From Collinsella tanakaei (lineage in GTDB: Bacteria; Actinomycetota; Coriobacteriia; Coriobacteriales; Coriobacteriaceae), in contig NZ_JAUDCO010000001.1 of the NCBI RefSeq assembly GCF_030373545.1, positions 248,001-312,000 of the forward strand: a DNA stretch of 64,000 bases, in the 5' to 3' direction. Made by a program: the position numbers and the translations under genes. The notes beneath the pieces were generated by a model. It saw only the letters and a program-made list of their open reading frames with translations. It searched no databases and was not told the origin of the DNA. Numbering within the stretch: the first letter of the stretch is position 1; the number at the start of each line of letters is the position of its first letter. Below are positions 47,773 to 56,048 of the stretch, in pieces.

Positions 47773-47829
47773 GAGATGTTACGTCGTCAACATCTCAAAA
47801 CTTTTAACTAAAATGCTTTAGCTAGTTTT
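47773..47829. promoter_or_regulatory. Palindromic control region upstream of acpP
   Basis: Two adjacent dyads: GAGATGTT/AACATCTC (47773-47780 and 47789-47796) and CTAAA-N4-TTTAG (47808-47821), the latter within AAAACT...AGTTTT. They sit 106-162 bp before acpP, the first gene of the fatty-acid cluster. They are candidate binding sites for the MarR/FabT-like regulator encoded at the cluster's end; the sequence does not match the known FabT consensus closely. Confidence 0.5.
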
Positions 47830-47934
47830 ACGGGAAGGCGCATCTGCCGACAGCCGCCAGCTGCGCCGAACTCCGATGCACGACATACACAGCATCGGTC
47901 AGAAGGCGCCGCGTGCGCCGGGAAAGGAGCTGTC

Positions 47935-48165
47935 ATGGATTTCGAGAAGATGCGCGAGGTTATCTCCGAGACCGTCGGTTGCGACCTTGAGAAGGTCACC
48001 CGCGAGGCCAAGCTCGAGGAGGACCTGGGCGCCGACTCCCTGGCCGCCATGGAGCTGGTTATGGCTCTCGAGGAGGCCTTCGACTGCGAGATCGACGACG
48101 CCGAGCTCGACCAGTTCAAGACCGTTGGCGACCTGGCCGACTACCTGGAGAATAAGGCCGCCTAA
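47935..48165 (+). CDS. acpP: Acyl carrier protein
   Basis: 76-residue acidic carrier for growing acyl chains. Ser35 in LGADSLAAMEL is the 4'-phosphopantetheine attachment site. AAAGGAG lies five bases before the ATG. It opens the fatty-acid cluster but has its own terminator, so it can be made in excess over the enzymes. Confidence 0.97.
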   Translation: MDFEKMREVISETVGCDLEKVTREAKLEEDLGADSLAAMELVMALEEAFDCEIDDAELDQFKTVGDLADYLENKAA

Positions 48166-48178
48166 ACAAGGGGCTTTC

Positions 48179-48217
48179 AACCGGGCAGGGCCACGCGCTC
48201 TGCCCGGTTTCTCTTTA
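48179..48217 (+). terminator. Terminator after acpP
   Basis: AACCGGGCAG (48179-48188) pairs with CTGCCCGGTT (48200-48209), followed by TCTCTTT. Confidence 0.85.
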
Positions 48218-48218
48218 C

Positions 48219-48284
48219 GTGACAAGTTGGGGACGGGTTCAAGCTTGTCACGCGACCGGAATGAACCTGGCCCCAACTTGTCAG
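48219..48284. repeat. Two tandem family A repeats with family B-like core
   Basis: Units 48219-48251 and 48252-48284, each 33 bp with GACAAG/CTTGTC-type ends. The first core (TTGGGGACGGGTTCAAG) matches the interior of family B rather than the usual family A core. Confidence 0.8.
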
Positions 48285-48309
48285 TTCGAATGTACAGGAG
48301 GTCATACCT

Positions 48310-48792
48310 ATGGCTATGAAGACTCAGGACATCCTCGACCTTATGGGCCGCTTCGACACGAGCGGCATCGGCCGCATGAAGGTCACGAGCGGCGACACCA
48401 CCATCGAGCTCGAGAAGCCCGGCTGCATCCCCGCGCCCGCGGCCATCGCCGCCGCGCCGGTCGCCGCCCCCGTTGCGGCCCCCGCGCCCGCTGCCGCCCC
48501 GGCCGCCCAGGAGGCGCCCGCTGCTGCCGCGCCCGCTGCCGCCGAGGCCGAGGGCCAGTTCATCACCGCCCCGCTCGTGGGCACCTTCTACGTGGCGCCC
48601 TCGCCCGACAAGGACCCCTACGTCCAGCCCGGCGACCGCGTCAAGAAGGGTGACACCGTCTGCCTGCTCGAGGCCATGAAGATGATGAGCGACGTCACCG
48701 CGCCCTGCGACTGCGTGATCGACGAGATCATGGCCGTCGACGGCGAGCTCGTCTCGTTCGGCGCCCCGCTGATCCGCTACCACGAAGCCTAA
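48310..48792 (+). CDS. accB: Biotin carboxyl carrier protein of acetyl-CoA carboxylase
   Basis: 160-residue subunit carrying biotin on Lys124 in EAMKMM. A flexible Ala/Pro linker (about 40-80) joins an N-terminal helix region to the biotinyl domain (about 84-158). GGAGG lies eight bases before the ATG. It is followed after 15 bp by accC. Confidence 0.96.
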   Translation: MAMKTQDILDLMGRFDTSGIGRMKVTSGDTTIELEKPGCIPAPAAIAAAPVAAPVAAPAPAAAPAAQEAPAAAAPAAAEAEGQFITAPLVGTFYVAPSPDKDPYVQPGDRVKKGDTVCLLEAMKMMSDVTAPCDCVIDEIMAVDGELVSFGAPLIRYHEA

Positions 48793-48807
48793 AGCAGCAA
48801 GGGAAGC

Positions 48808-50205
48808 GTGACCGCCATGTTCAAGCGAATCCTCATCGCCAACCGCGGCGAGATCGCCGTGCGCGTGTTCCGCGCGTGCCGCGAGCTCGACATCGAGCCG
48901 GTTGTCGTGTACTCGGAGGCCGACCGCGAGGCGCTGCACGTGCAGCTCGCCGAGCACGCCTACTGCATCGGTCCGGCTCCGTCCGCCCAGAGCTACCTCA
49001 ACACCGAAGCCCTGCTCACGGTGGCCAAGGCCGCGCACTGCGACGCCATCCACCCCGGCTATGGCTTCCTGTCCGAAAACGCCGAGTTCGCCGACGAGTG
49101 CGAGCGAAACGGCATCAAGTGGATCGGACCGTCGGGCGACGTCATCCGCACGATGGGCAACAAGGCCGCCGCGCGCGAGCTCATGAAGAGCGCCGGCGTG
49201 CCGGTCGTGCCCGGCTCCGACGGCTCGGTCGCCGACGTCGCCGAGGCCAAGCGCATCGCCGACGAGATCGGCTACCCGGTGCTCATCAAGGCGGCTGCCG
49301 GCGGCGGCGGCCGCGGCATGCGCCGCGTCTTTGACCCCGAGCAGTTCGAGGACCTGTTCGAGGAGGCCCGCGCTGAGGCCCGCGCCTGCTTCAACGACGA
49401 CGAGATGTACCTCGAGAAGCTCGTCTTGAACCCGCACCACATCGAGTTCCAGATCATGGCCGACACCCAGGGCCACGTCGTGCAGCTGGGCGAGCGCGAC
49501 TGCTCCATCCAGCGCCGCGGCCAGAAGATGATCGAGGAGACGCCGGCGCGCGTGCTCAGCCCCGAGCTGCGCGAGCGCATGGGCGAGGCCGCCGTTGCCG
49601 CCGCACGCGCTGCGGGCTACGTCAACGCGGGCACCATCGAGTTTGTCCTCGACCCCTCCGGCGAGTTCTACTTCATCGAGATGAACACTCGTATCCAGGT
49701 CGAGCACCCCATCACCGAGTGCGTGACGGGTATCGACCTGGTGCGCGAGCAGCTGCGCGTGGCCTCCGGCCTGCCGCTGTCCTTCACCCAGGACGACATC
49801 GCCCTGCGCGGCCACGCCATCGAGTGCCGCGTGAACGCGGAGGACCCGGCGCACGGCTTTATGCCCTCGCCCGGCGCGGTGGACTTCGTCCACATCCCCG
49901 GCGGCTACGGCGTGCGCGTCGACACCGGCCTGTACGCCGGCTGCGAGCTGCCGCCCTACTACGACTCGCTCGCCGCGAAGCTCATCGTCTGGGCGCCCAC
50001 GCGCCTCGAGGCCCTGCGCCGCATGCGCCGCTGCCTCGAGGAGTTCGTCATCGACGGCCCCACGACCAACATCGACATCCTCCATCAGATCATGTACCAC
50101 CCCGGCTTCATCCGCGCCACGTACAACACGTCGTTCATCGACGAGAACATGGACACGTTGCTCGCGTGGACCAGCGCTGCGGACGGCGCCGCGAAGGAGG
50201 CGTAA
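48808..50205 (+). CDS. accC: Biotin carboxylase subunit of acetyl-CoA carboxylase
   Basis: ATP-grasp enzyme that carboxylates biotin on AccB. 465 residues: the N-terminal segment FKRILIANRGEIAVR, the glycine loop KAAAGGGGRGMR near residue 160, the EFQIMAD and MNTRIQVEHP segments, and the C-terminal biotin-carboxylase domain. The start is either GTG 48808 (AAGGGA just upstream) or ATG 48817; family alignments favour the Met three residues further in. It lies 3 bp before accD. Confidence 0.96.
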   Translation: MTAMFKRILIANRGEIAVRVFRACRELDIEPVVVYSEADREALHVQLAEHAYCIGPAPSAQSYLNTEALLTVAKAAHCDAIHPGYGFLSENAEFADECERNGIKWIGPSGDVIRTMGNKAAARELMKSAGVPVVPGSDGSVADVAEAKRIADEIGYPVLIKAAAGGGGRGMRRVFDPEQFEDLFEEARAEARACFNDDEMYLEKLVLNPHHIEFQIMADTQGHVVQLGERDCSIQRRGQKMIEETPARVLSPELRERMGEAAVAAARAAGYVNAGTIEFVLDPSGEFYFIEMNTRIQVEHPITECVTGIDLVREQLRVASGLPLSFTQDDIALRGHAIECRVNAEDPAHGFMPSPGAVDFVHIPGGYGVRVDTGLYAGCELPPYYDSLAAKLIVWAPTRLEALRRMRRCLEEFVIDGPTTNIDILHQIMYHPGFIRATYNTSFIDENMDTLLAWTSAADGAAKEA

Positions 50206-50208
50206 CGC

Positions 50209-51075
50209 ATGGCAGGAATCCTTGCCGAGCGCCGCAACCGGCTGCTCGCCCTCAAGAAGATGCGCCAGCAGGGCACCGCGCCCGCGGTCGAGGAGAAGAC
50301 GTGCCCCCAGTGCGGGCGCGCCCTGAACGACACGGACCTTGCCGACAACCAGCACGTGTGCCCCTACTGCGGCCATCACTTCGCGATCTCGGCGCGCGAC
50401 CGCGTGGCCATGATCGCCGACGACGGCCAGTTCCGCGAGCTCGACGCCGCGCTCGTGTCCACCGATCCGCTGGAGTTCCCCGGCTATCCCGACAAGCTCG
50501 CGCAGCTGCGTGCCAAGACGCGCCAGGGTGACGCGATCGTGACCGCCATCGCCAAGGTCGGCGGCGTGCGCGTGGCCGTCGCCGCGCTCGACACGCGCTT
50601 CCTCATGGCGAGCATGGGCGCCGTGGTGGGCGAGCGCCTGACGCGCCTCATCGAGCGCGCGACCAAGCAGCACCTCCCGCTCATCGTCTTCTCCGCCAGC
50701 GGCGGCGCGCGCATGCAGGAGGGCATCATCTCGCTCATGCAGATGGCCAAGACCTCCGCGGCCATCCAGCGCTTCTCCGATAAGGGCGGGCTGTACATCT
50801 CTGTGTTCACCAACCCCACGACGGGCGGCGTGACGGCGAGCTTCGCGAGCCTGGGCGACATCCACCTGGCCGAGCCCGGCGCGTTGGTGGGCTTTGCCGG
50901 CCCGCGCGTGATCGAGCAGACCATCGGCCAGAAGCTCCCCGAGGGCTTCCAGAGCGCCGAGTTCCAGCTCGAGCACGGCTTCATCGACGCGGTGGTGCCG
51001 CGCGCCCGCATGCGCGCGACCCTCATCCGCCTGCTTATGCTTCATGGAAAGGGAGGTGCCGAGCATGTCGGATAA
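50209..51075 (+). CDS. accD: Acetyl-CoA carboxylase carboxyltransferase beta subunit
   Basis: Zinc-ribbon carboxyltransferase subunit; Cys32, Cys35, Cys51 and Cys54 (CPQC/CPYC) bind zinc. The crotonase-like core has SASGGARMQEG near 165 and a TNPTTGGVTASF segment. With AccA it transfers the carboxyl group from biotin to acetyl-CoA. 288 residues; the 3' end overlaps accA by 11 bp. Confidence 0.96.
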   Translation: MAGILAERRNRLLALKKMRQQGTAPAVEEKTCPQCGRALNDTDLADNQHVCPYCGHHFAISARDRVAMIADDGQFRELDAALVSTDPLEFPGYPDKLAQLRAKTRQGDAIVTAIAKVGGVRVAVAALDTRFLMASMGAVVGERLTRLIERATKQHLPLIVFSASGGARMQEGIISLMQMAKTSAAIQRFSDKGGLYISVFTNPTTGGVTASFASLGDIHLAEPGALVGFAGPRVIEQTIGQKLPEGFQSAEFQLEHGFIDAVVPRARMRATLIRLLMLHGKGGAEHVG

Positions 51076-51907
51076 CCTGCCTGTGACCGTTGACGTGCTG
51101 ACCGCCGCGCAGCGCGTGGCCATCGCGCGCCATCCCGGCCGCCCCGGTGTGGCCCAGATCATCGACGCGCTGTTCACCGACTTCTTCGAGCAGCGCGGCG
51201 ACCTGTCCAGCACCGACGACCCGAGCATCATGGGCGGCATCGCCCTGTTCCACGGCCGTCCCGTCACCGTGCTGGGCAACCGCAAGGGCTCCGATATCGA
51301 GGAGCGCGTGGCCTGCAACTTCGGCATGGCCTCGCCCGAGGGCTACCGCAAGGCGCAGCGCATCATGCGCGCCGCCGAGAAGTTCGGCCGCCCCATCTTC
51401 ACCTTTGTCGACACCTCCGGCGCCTATCCGGGCATGGAGGCCGAGGAGCACGGCCAGGGCGAGGCGATCGCCCGCTCCATCGAGCTCATGAGCTCGCTCA
51501 CCGTGCCGGTGATCTGCGTGATCTGCGGCGAGGGCGGCAGCGGCGGCGCCCTGGCGCTCGCCGTGGGCAACCGCGTCATCATGCTCGAGAACGCCGTGTA
51601 CTCCGTGCTTTCGCCCGAGGGCTTCGCGAGCATCCTGTGGAAGGACTCGAGCCGCGCCGACGAGGCCTGCGAGGTCATGAAGCTCACTGCTGACGACCTG
51701 CTGGAGCTCGGCGTCATCGACGGCATCATCCCCGAGCCCGCCGGCGGCGCGCACGAGAACCCCGCTGCGCTGTTCCAGATCCTGGATACCCAGCTTTCGC
51801 GCGAGCTCGAGACGCTGTCCAAGATGAGCCCGACCGCGCTGGTCAACGACCGCTACCGCAAGTTCCGCGCGATGGGCGCGACTGCCGTGAAGAGGGGCCG
51901 CATATGA
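51065..51907 (+). CDS. accA: Acetyl-CoA carboxylase carboxyltransferase alpha subunit
   Basis: 280-residue crotonase-superfamily partner of AccD. Landmarks are FTFVDTSGAYPGMEAEE near residues 113-127 and GEGGSGGALALAVGN near 154-168. ATG at 51065, inside accD, has GGGAGG at eight bases, indicating translational coupling. The stop overlaps the fabH start (ATGA). Confidence 0.95.
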   Translation: MSDNLPVTVDVLTAAQRVAIARHPGRPGVAQIIDALFTDFFEQRGDLSSTDDPSIMGGIALFHGRPVTVLGNRKGSDIEERVACNFGMASPEGYRKAQRIMRAAEKFGRPIFTFVDTSGAYPGMEAEEHGQGEAIARSIELMSSLTVPVICVICGEGGSGGALALAVGNRVIMLENAVYSVLSPEGFASILWKDSSRADEACEVMKLTADDLLELGVIDGIIPEPAGGAHENPAALFQILDTQLSRELETLSKMSPTALVNDRYRKFRAMGATAVKRGRI

Positions 51908-52860
51908 TGGGCGTCAAGATTGTCGGCACCGGCTCAGCTGTGCCCAGCCGCCTGGTGACCAACGACGATCTGGCCAAGATCGTCGAGACCTCCGACGAGT
52001 GGATCTCCACGCGCACGGGCATCCGTTCGCGCCGCTACTGCGATGCGCAGGCGGGGGAGAGCCACCGCACGCTCGTGTGCGATGCTGCGACGCGCGCGCT
52101 CGAGGCCGCCGGCATCGCCGCCGAGCAGGTGGGCGTGTGCCTGGTCGCCACGTTTACGGCCGATACCTGCACGCCGTCCGCTGCGTGCTTGCTCCAGGCC
52201 GACCTGGGCATGCCCGAGGACACGCTGTGCCTTGATCTCAACGCCGCCTGCGCGGGCTTTGTATACGGCCTGCATGTCGCCGAGTGCCTGCTGCCGGGCG
52301 CCAAGCGCCCCTACGCGCTCGTCGTCGGCGCCGACACCCTGTCGCGCGTCATGGATTTCGAGGACCGCACGACCTGCGTGCTGTTTGGCGACGGTGCGGG
52401 CGCCGCGGTGCTCGAGGGTGCCGAGGGCTACCCCGCACTGCATGCCGTCTGGGGCTCGCGCGGTGACGACACGTCGCTGTTCGCTCCCGGCGTGGGCTGC
52501 GACGAGCCGTCCTACCTGCACATGGACGGCCGCGCGGTGTTCCGCTTCGCGACCGAGGTCATGCCGCGCTGCACGCGCGAGGTGCTGGACGCCGCCGGGC
52601 TTTCCGCCGACGACGTCGACCGCTTCGTGTACCACCAGGCCAACAAGCGCATCGTGGACTACTCCGTGAAAAAGCTCGGCCTCGACCCCGCCAAGTGCGA
52701 GGGCAACATCGACCACACCGGCAACACGTCTGCCGGCAGCGTGCCCATCCTGCTCGACGAGCTCGTGCACGCCGGCAAGATTGGCGCGGGCGACCGCGTC
52801 CTCATGGCGGGCTTCGGCGCGGGCCTCACCTGGGCCGGCGCGCTGGCCGAATTCGCCTAG
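51904..52860 (+). CDS. fabH: 3-oxoacyl-ACP synthase III
   Basis: Initiating condensing enzyme that joins acetyl-CoA or a branched acyl-CoA to malonyl-ACP. Catalytic triad Cys116 (NAACAGFVYG), His244 (YHQANKRI), Asn274 (HTGNTSAGS). 318 residues. ATG overlaps the accA stop by 4 bp; GAGGGG lies six bases upstream. Confidence 0.96.
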   Translation: MMGVKIVGTGSAVPSRLVTNDDLAKIVETSDEWISTRTGIRSRRYCDAQAGESHRTLVCDAATRALEAAGIAAEQVGVCLVATFTADTCTPSAACLLQADLGMPEDTLCLDLNAACAGFVYGLHVAECLLPGAKRPYALVVGADTLSRVMDFEDRTTCVLFGDGAGAAVLEGAEGYPALHAVWGSRGDDTSLFAPGVGCDEPSYLHMDGRAVFRFATEVMPRCTREVLDAAGLSADDVDRFVYHQANKRIVDYSVKKLGLDPAKCEGNIDHTGNTSAGSVPILLDELVHAGKIGAGDRVLMAGFGAGLTWAGALAEFA

Positions 52861-52870
52861 ATACGCGCAG

Positions 52871-52947
52871 CCGACAAGATGGTGCCAGGTGCAAACTTGT
52901 CGCCAACTTGTCAGCCGATAAGTTTGCACCTGGCACCATCTTGTCGC
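52871..52947. repeat. Inverted pair of family A repeats
   Basis: Units 52871-52903 (core ATGGTGCCAGGTGCAAA) and 52916-52947 (reverse orientation) form a roughly 32-bp-armed hairpin between fabH and fabK. Both copies share the GGTGCAAA variant, suggesting they duplicated or corrected together. Confidence 0.9.
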
Positions 52948-52967
52948 TTGAGAAAGGACAGGCAGAT

Positions 52968-53897
52968 ATGAAGAAGCTGAACGAGATTCTGGGAACCGAG
53001 TTCCCCATCATCCAGGGCGGCATGGCCAACATCGCCACCGGCGAGTTCGCCGCCGCCTGCTCCAACGCCGGCGCGCTCGGCCTTGTTGCCGGCGGTGGCC
53101 TGGACGGCGAGAGCCTGCGCGCGCAGATCCGCCGCGCCAAGGAGCTTACCGACAAGCCCTTCGGCGTGAACCTCATGCTCATGAACCCCAACATCGATGA
53201 CTGCGCCCGCGTGGTCGTCGAGGAGGGCGTGAAGGTCGTCACCACCGGTGCCGGCAACCCCGCCAAGTACGTCGCCGCCTGGAAGGAGGCCGGCATCCGC
53301 ATCTTCCCCGTGGTCGCCGCCCCGATCCTGGCCAAGCGCCTGGCGCGTCTGGACATCGACGGCATCATCGCCGAGGGCACCGAGTCCGGCGGACACGTGG
53401 GCGAGGCCACCACGATGGCGCTCGTTCCCGCGGTGGTCGACGCTGTCGACCTGCCCGTGATCGCCGCCGGCGGCATCGCTGACGGTCGCGGTATGGCGGC
53501 CGCCTTCGCACTGGGCGCCTGCGGCGTGCAGGTGGGCACCTGCCTGCTCGCGAGTGAGGAGTGCCCCATCCACGCCAACTACAAGGAGAAGGTCGTCAAG
53601 GCCGGCGTGAACGACACCGTCGTGACCGGCCGTCCCGCCGGCGCTCCGGTGCGCTGCCTCAAGAACAAGATGACCAAGAAGTACCTGGAGCTCGAGCAGG
53701 AGGGCACCAAGCGCGACGAGCTCGAGGCGCTCACCCTCGGCAGCCTGCGCCGCGCCGTGCTCGACGGCGACGTGGACACCGGCAGCTTCATGTGCGGCCA
53801 GATCGCCGGCATGGTGCACGAGGTCCGTCCGCTGCGCGCGATCTTCGAGGACATGATGGCCGGTTGCAAGACCACGATCGAGGGGCTGAGTGCATAA
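52968..53897 (+). CDS. fabK: Enoyl-ACP reductase II (FMN-dependent)
   Basis: Flavoenzyme reducing the trans-2-enoyl-ACP double bond, the last step of each elongation cycle. 309 residues of the nitronate monooxygenase-like TIM barrel: PIIQGGMANI near 14-23, EGTESGGHVGE near 136-146, AAGGIADGRG near 169-178, and QVGTCLLASEE. FabK enzymes are intrinsically triclosan-tolerant, unlike FabI. ATG at 52968; the ORF's upstream part is repeat DNA. The stop overlaps the fabD start (TAATG). Confidence 0.93.
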   Translation: MKKLNEILGTEFPIIQGGMANIATGEFAAACSNAGALGLVAGGGLDGESLRAQIRRAKELTDKPFGVNLMLMNPNIDDCARVVVEEGVKVVTTGAGNPAKYVAAWKEAGIRIFPVVAAPILAKRLARLDIDGIIAEGTESGGHVGEATTMALVPAVVDAVDLPVIAAGGIADGRGMAAAFALGACGVQVGTCLLASEECPIHANYKEKVVKAGVNDTVVTGRPAGAPVRCLKNKMTKKYLELEQEGTKRDELEALTLGSLRRAVLDGDVDTGSFMCGQIAGMVHEVRPLRAIFEDMMAGCKTTIEGLSA

Positions 53898-54832
53898 TGG
53901 CGACCGCGTTTCTGTATGCAGGCCAGGGCTCGCAGCATGCGGGCATGGGTGCCGATCTGTACGAGGCGTATCCCGCGTTTGCCGCGGTGATCGACGAGGC
54001 CGCCGAGGCGGTCGATTTCGACCTCAAGACCCTGATGTTCGAGGGTCCCGACGACCAGCTGAGCCAGACCGAGTACACCCAGCCGTGCATGGTCGCCTTC
54101 GCCTGTGGCGTGACGGCGATCCTGCGCGAGCAGGGCATCGAGCCCGATTACGTGGCCGGCCTTTCGCTCGGCGAGTATTCGGCGCTGGCCGCCGCCGGCG
54201 TGTTTGACGCCCGTACGGCCGTCGAGCTCGCGGCGTTCCGCGGTGCCGCCATGGCGAGCGCCGCCGCCGGTCGCGACACGGCGATGATCTCCATCCTGGG
54301 CCTGGACCGCGAGACCGTGGAATCCGTCGTGGCCACCGCTGCCGCCGAGGCCACCGATGGCCTGACCGTCGAGGTTTCCAACTACAACTGCCCCGGCCAG
54401 ATCGTGATCGCCGGCGACCGCGAGCCCGTCGAGGCCGCTGCCGCCGCCGCCAAGGAGGCCGGCGCCCGCCGCTGCATCCCGCTCAAGGTGAGCGGCCCGT
54501 TCCACACCTCGCTGCTGCACCCGGCCGGTGACGCCCTGCGCGAGCGCCTTTCGGGCCTGGAGCTGGGCGAGATGCGCGTGCCCGTGCTGTTCAACACCCT
54601 GGGCCGCGAGATGGGCGAGGGCGACGATATCGTCAGCCTGCTCGAGCGCCAGGTGCAGTCGTCCGTGCGCATGGAGGACACCATCTGCCGTCTGGCCGAG
54701 CTGGGCGTCGACCGCGTGATCGAGATCGGCCCGGGCAAGGTCCTGTCCGGTCTGGTGCGCAAGACCGCCAAGGAGATCTCCTGCACGCCCGTCGAGACCG
54801 TCGAGGACCTGCAGAAGCTGACCTGCGCGTAA
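53897..54832 (+). CDS. fabD: Malonyl-CoA:ACP transacylase
   Basis: Transfers malonyl from CoA to ACP. 311 residues; opens with FLYAGQGSQHAGMG, nucleophile Ser90 in GLSLGEYSALA, active-site histidine in the GPFHTSLL segment. One-base overlap with the fabK stop implies coupling. A family A repeat directly follows its stop codon. Confidence 0.95.
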   Translation: MATAFLYAGQGSQHAGMGADLYEAYPAFAAVIDEAAEAVDFDLKTLMFEGPDDQLSQTEYTQPCMVAFACGVTAILREQGIEPDYVAGLSLGEYSALAAAGVFDARTAVELAAFRGAAMASAAAGRDTAMISILGLDRETVESVVATAAAEATDGLTVEVSNYNCPGQIVIAGDREPVEAAAAAAKEAGARRCIPLKVSGPFHTSLLHPAGDALRERLSGLELGEMRVPVLFNTLGREMGEGDDIVSLLERQVQSSVRMEDTICRLAELGVDRVIEIGPGKVLSGLVRKTAKEISCTPVETVEDLQKLTCA

Positions 54833-54865
54833 CCGACAAGTTTGTACCTGGCACCATCTTGTCAC
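54833..54865. repeat. Family A 33-bp repeat
   Basis: CCGACAAG...CTTGTCAC, reverse-orientation core TTTGTACCTGGCACCAT, filling the space between the fabD stop codon and the fabG ribosome site. Confidence 0.9.
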
Positions 54866-54879
54866 AGAAGGGATTCCTC

Positions 54880-55620
54880 ATGGATTTGACCGGTAAGACC
54901 GCTATCGTCACCGGCGGCAGCCGCGGCATCGGCCGCGCCATCTGCCTCGAGCTTGCCCGCCTGGGCGCCAACATCGTGTTCTCCTACGCCGGCAACGCCG
55001 CCGCTGCGGAGGAGACCGCGAAGCTCGTGGAGCAGACGGGTGTTGCCGCCCGCGCCATTCAGGGTGACGTGACCAGCGCCGACGCTGCTAAGGAGCTCGT
55101 CGAGGCCGCGCGTGAGCTCGGCGGCGTGGACATTCTCGTCAACAACGCGGGCATCACCCGCGATAAGCTGGCCGCCCGCATGAGCGAGGACGACTTCGAC
55201 GCCGTCATCGCCACCAACCTCAAGGGCGCCTTCCTCATGACCAAGGCCGTGCTCCGTCCGATGATGCGCGCCAAGAGCGGCGCCATCGTGAACATGGCGA
55301 GCGTCGTGGGCATCATGGGCAACGCGGGCCAGGCCAACTACGCCGCGAGCAAGGCCGGCCTGATCGGCATGACCAAGTCGATTGCCCGCGAGGTCGCCAG
55401 CATCGGCATTCGCGTGAACGCCGTGGCGCCCGGCTATATCGAGACCGATATGACCGCCGCCATGCCCGAGGCCGCGCAGCAGGCCATGTGCTCCGCCATT
55501 CCCGCCGCCCGCCCCGGCAAGCCCGAGGATGTCGCCCATGCGGTGGCGTTCCTGGTGTCCGACGAGGCCGCCTACATTACCGGGCAAGTGATTGCCGTCG
55601 ACGGCGGCATGGCCATGTAG
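54880..55620 (+). CDS. fabG: 3-oxoacyl-ACP reductase
   Basis: NADPH-dependent short-chain dehydrogenase that reduces 3-ketoacyl-ACP. 246 residues: nucleotide motif TGGSRGIG at 11-18, NNAG at 88-91, catalytic Ser141, Tyr154 and Lys158 (YAASK). AGAAGGG lies seven bases before ATG 54880. Family F hairpins begin one base after the stop codon. Confidence 0.96.
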   Translation: MDLTGKTAIVTGGSRGIGRAICLELARLGANIVFSYAGNAAAAEETAKLVEQTGVAARAIQGDVTSADAAKELVEAARELGGVDILVNNAGITRDKLAARMSEDDFDAVIATNLKGAFLMTKAVLRPMMRAKSGAIVNMASVVGIMGNAGQANYAASKAGLIGMTKSIAREVASIGIRVNAVAPGYIETDMTAAMPEAAQQAMCSAIPAARPGKPEDVAHAVAFLVSDEAAYITGQVIAVDGGMAM

Positions 55621-55723
55621 CACCGGCTATCTGGCGGGCGATCTGCCCCTCATTCGTCGCTTGCGTGCCTTAAGCACGCGGCGCTCCTCTTTCGGGGCAC
55701 CTCGCCTCGCCAGATAGCCGGTG
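55621..55723. repeat. Family F multi-tier hairpin (copy 2)
   Basis: 103-nt element with a perfect 16-bp outer stem (from CACCGGCTATCTGGCG), starting immediately after the fabG stop. Inner stem around GCGTGC/GCACGC. Confidence 0.75.
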
Positions 55724-55724
55724 T

Positions 55725-55821
55725 GCGCCCCAGGCACGCCACCTTGCCGCTCAGCTTCGTCGGCATGGCCTTTAAGGCCTATGCCTCCTCGCTTCGCGGC
55801 AATCTGGCGCACCTGGAGCGC
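55725..55821. repeat. Family F multi-tier hairpin (copy 3)
   Basis: 97-nt element: GCGC, CCAGG, CGCCA, TTGCCGC, GGCAT and GCC segments on the left each have their complement in mirrored order on the right. Confidence 0.75.
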
Positions 55822-55845
55822 CCGCTTGTAATGCGCCGCCGCTGC

Positions 55846-55943
55846 GCGGGCATCTGGCGGGCACCTTGCCGTTCAATCGTCGGTCGCGTGCCAAAGCACG
55901 CTTCCCTCCTCTTTCACGGCAACCTGCCTCGCCAGCCGCCCGC
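55846..55943. repeat. Family F multi-tier hairpin (copy 4)
   Basis: 98-nt element with GCGGG/CCCGC, CTGGCG/CGCCAG, TTGCCG/CGGCAA and GCGTGC/GCACGC stems. Third tandem copy between fabG and fabF. Confidence 0.72.
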
Positions 55944-56048
55944 TCGCTGACTGAGTACTCGACCTACAAGGGTGCGTGAAGGGAAAAAGTGCCTGTCCCT
56001 CTTTTCCCGCCCGCCTTTTCACATGTCCTCTCCCGAAAGGAGCTTTCC

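Noticed and set aside
47899-51327. A 1142-codon minus-strand frame across the acc genes
   Set aside because: Shadow of the acpP-accBCDA genes, which have full catalytic motifs on the plus strand.
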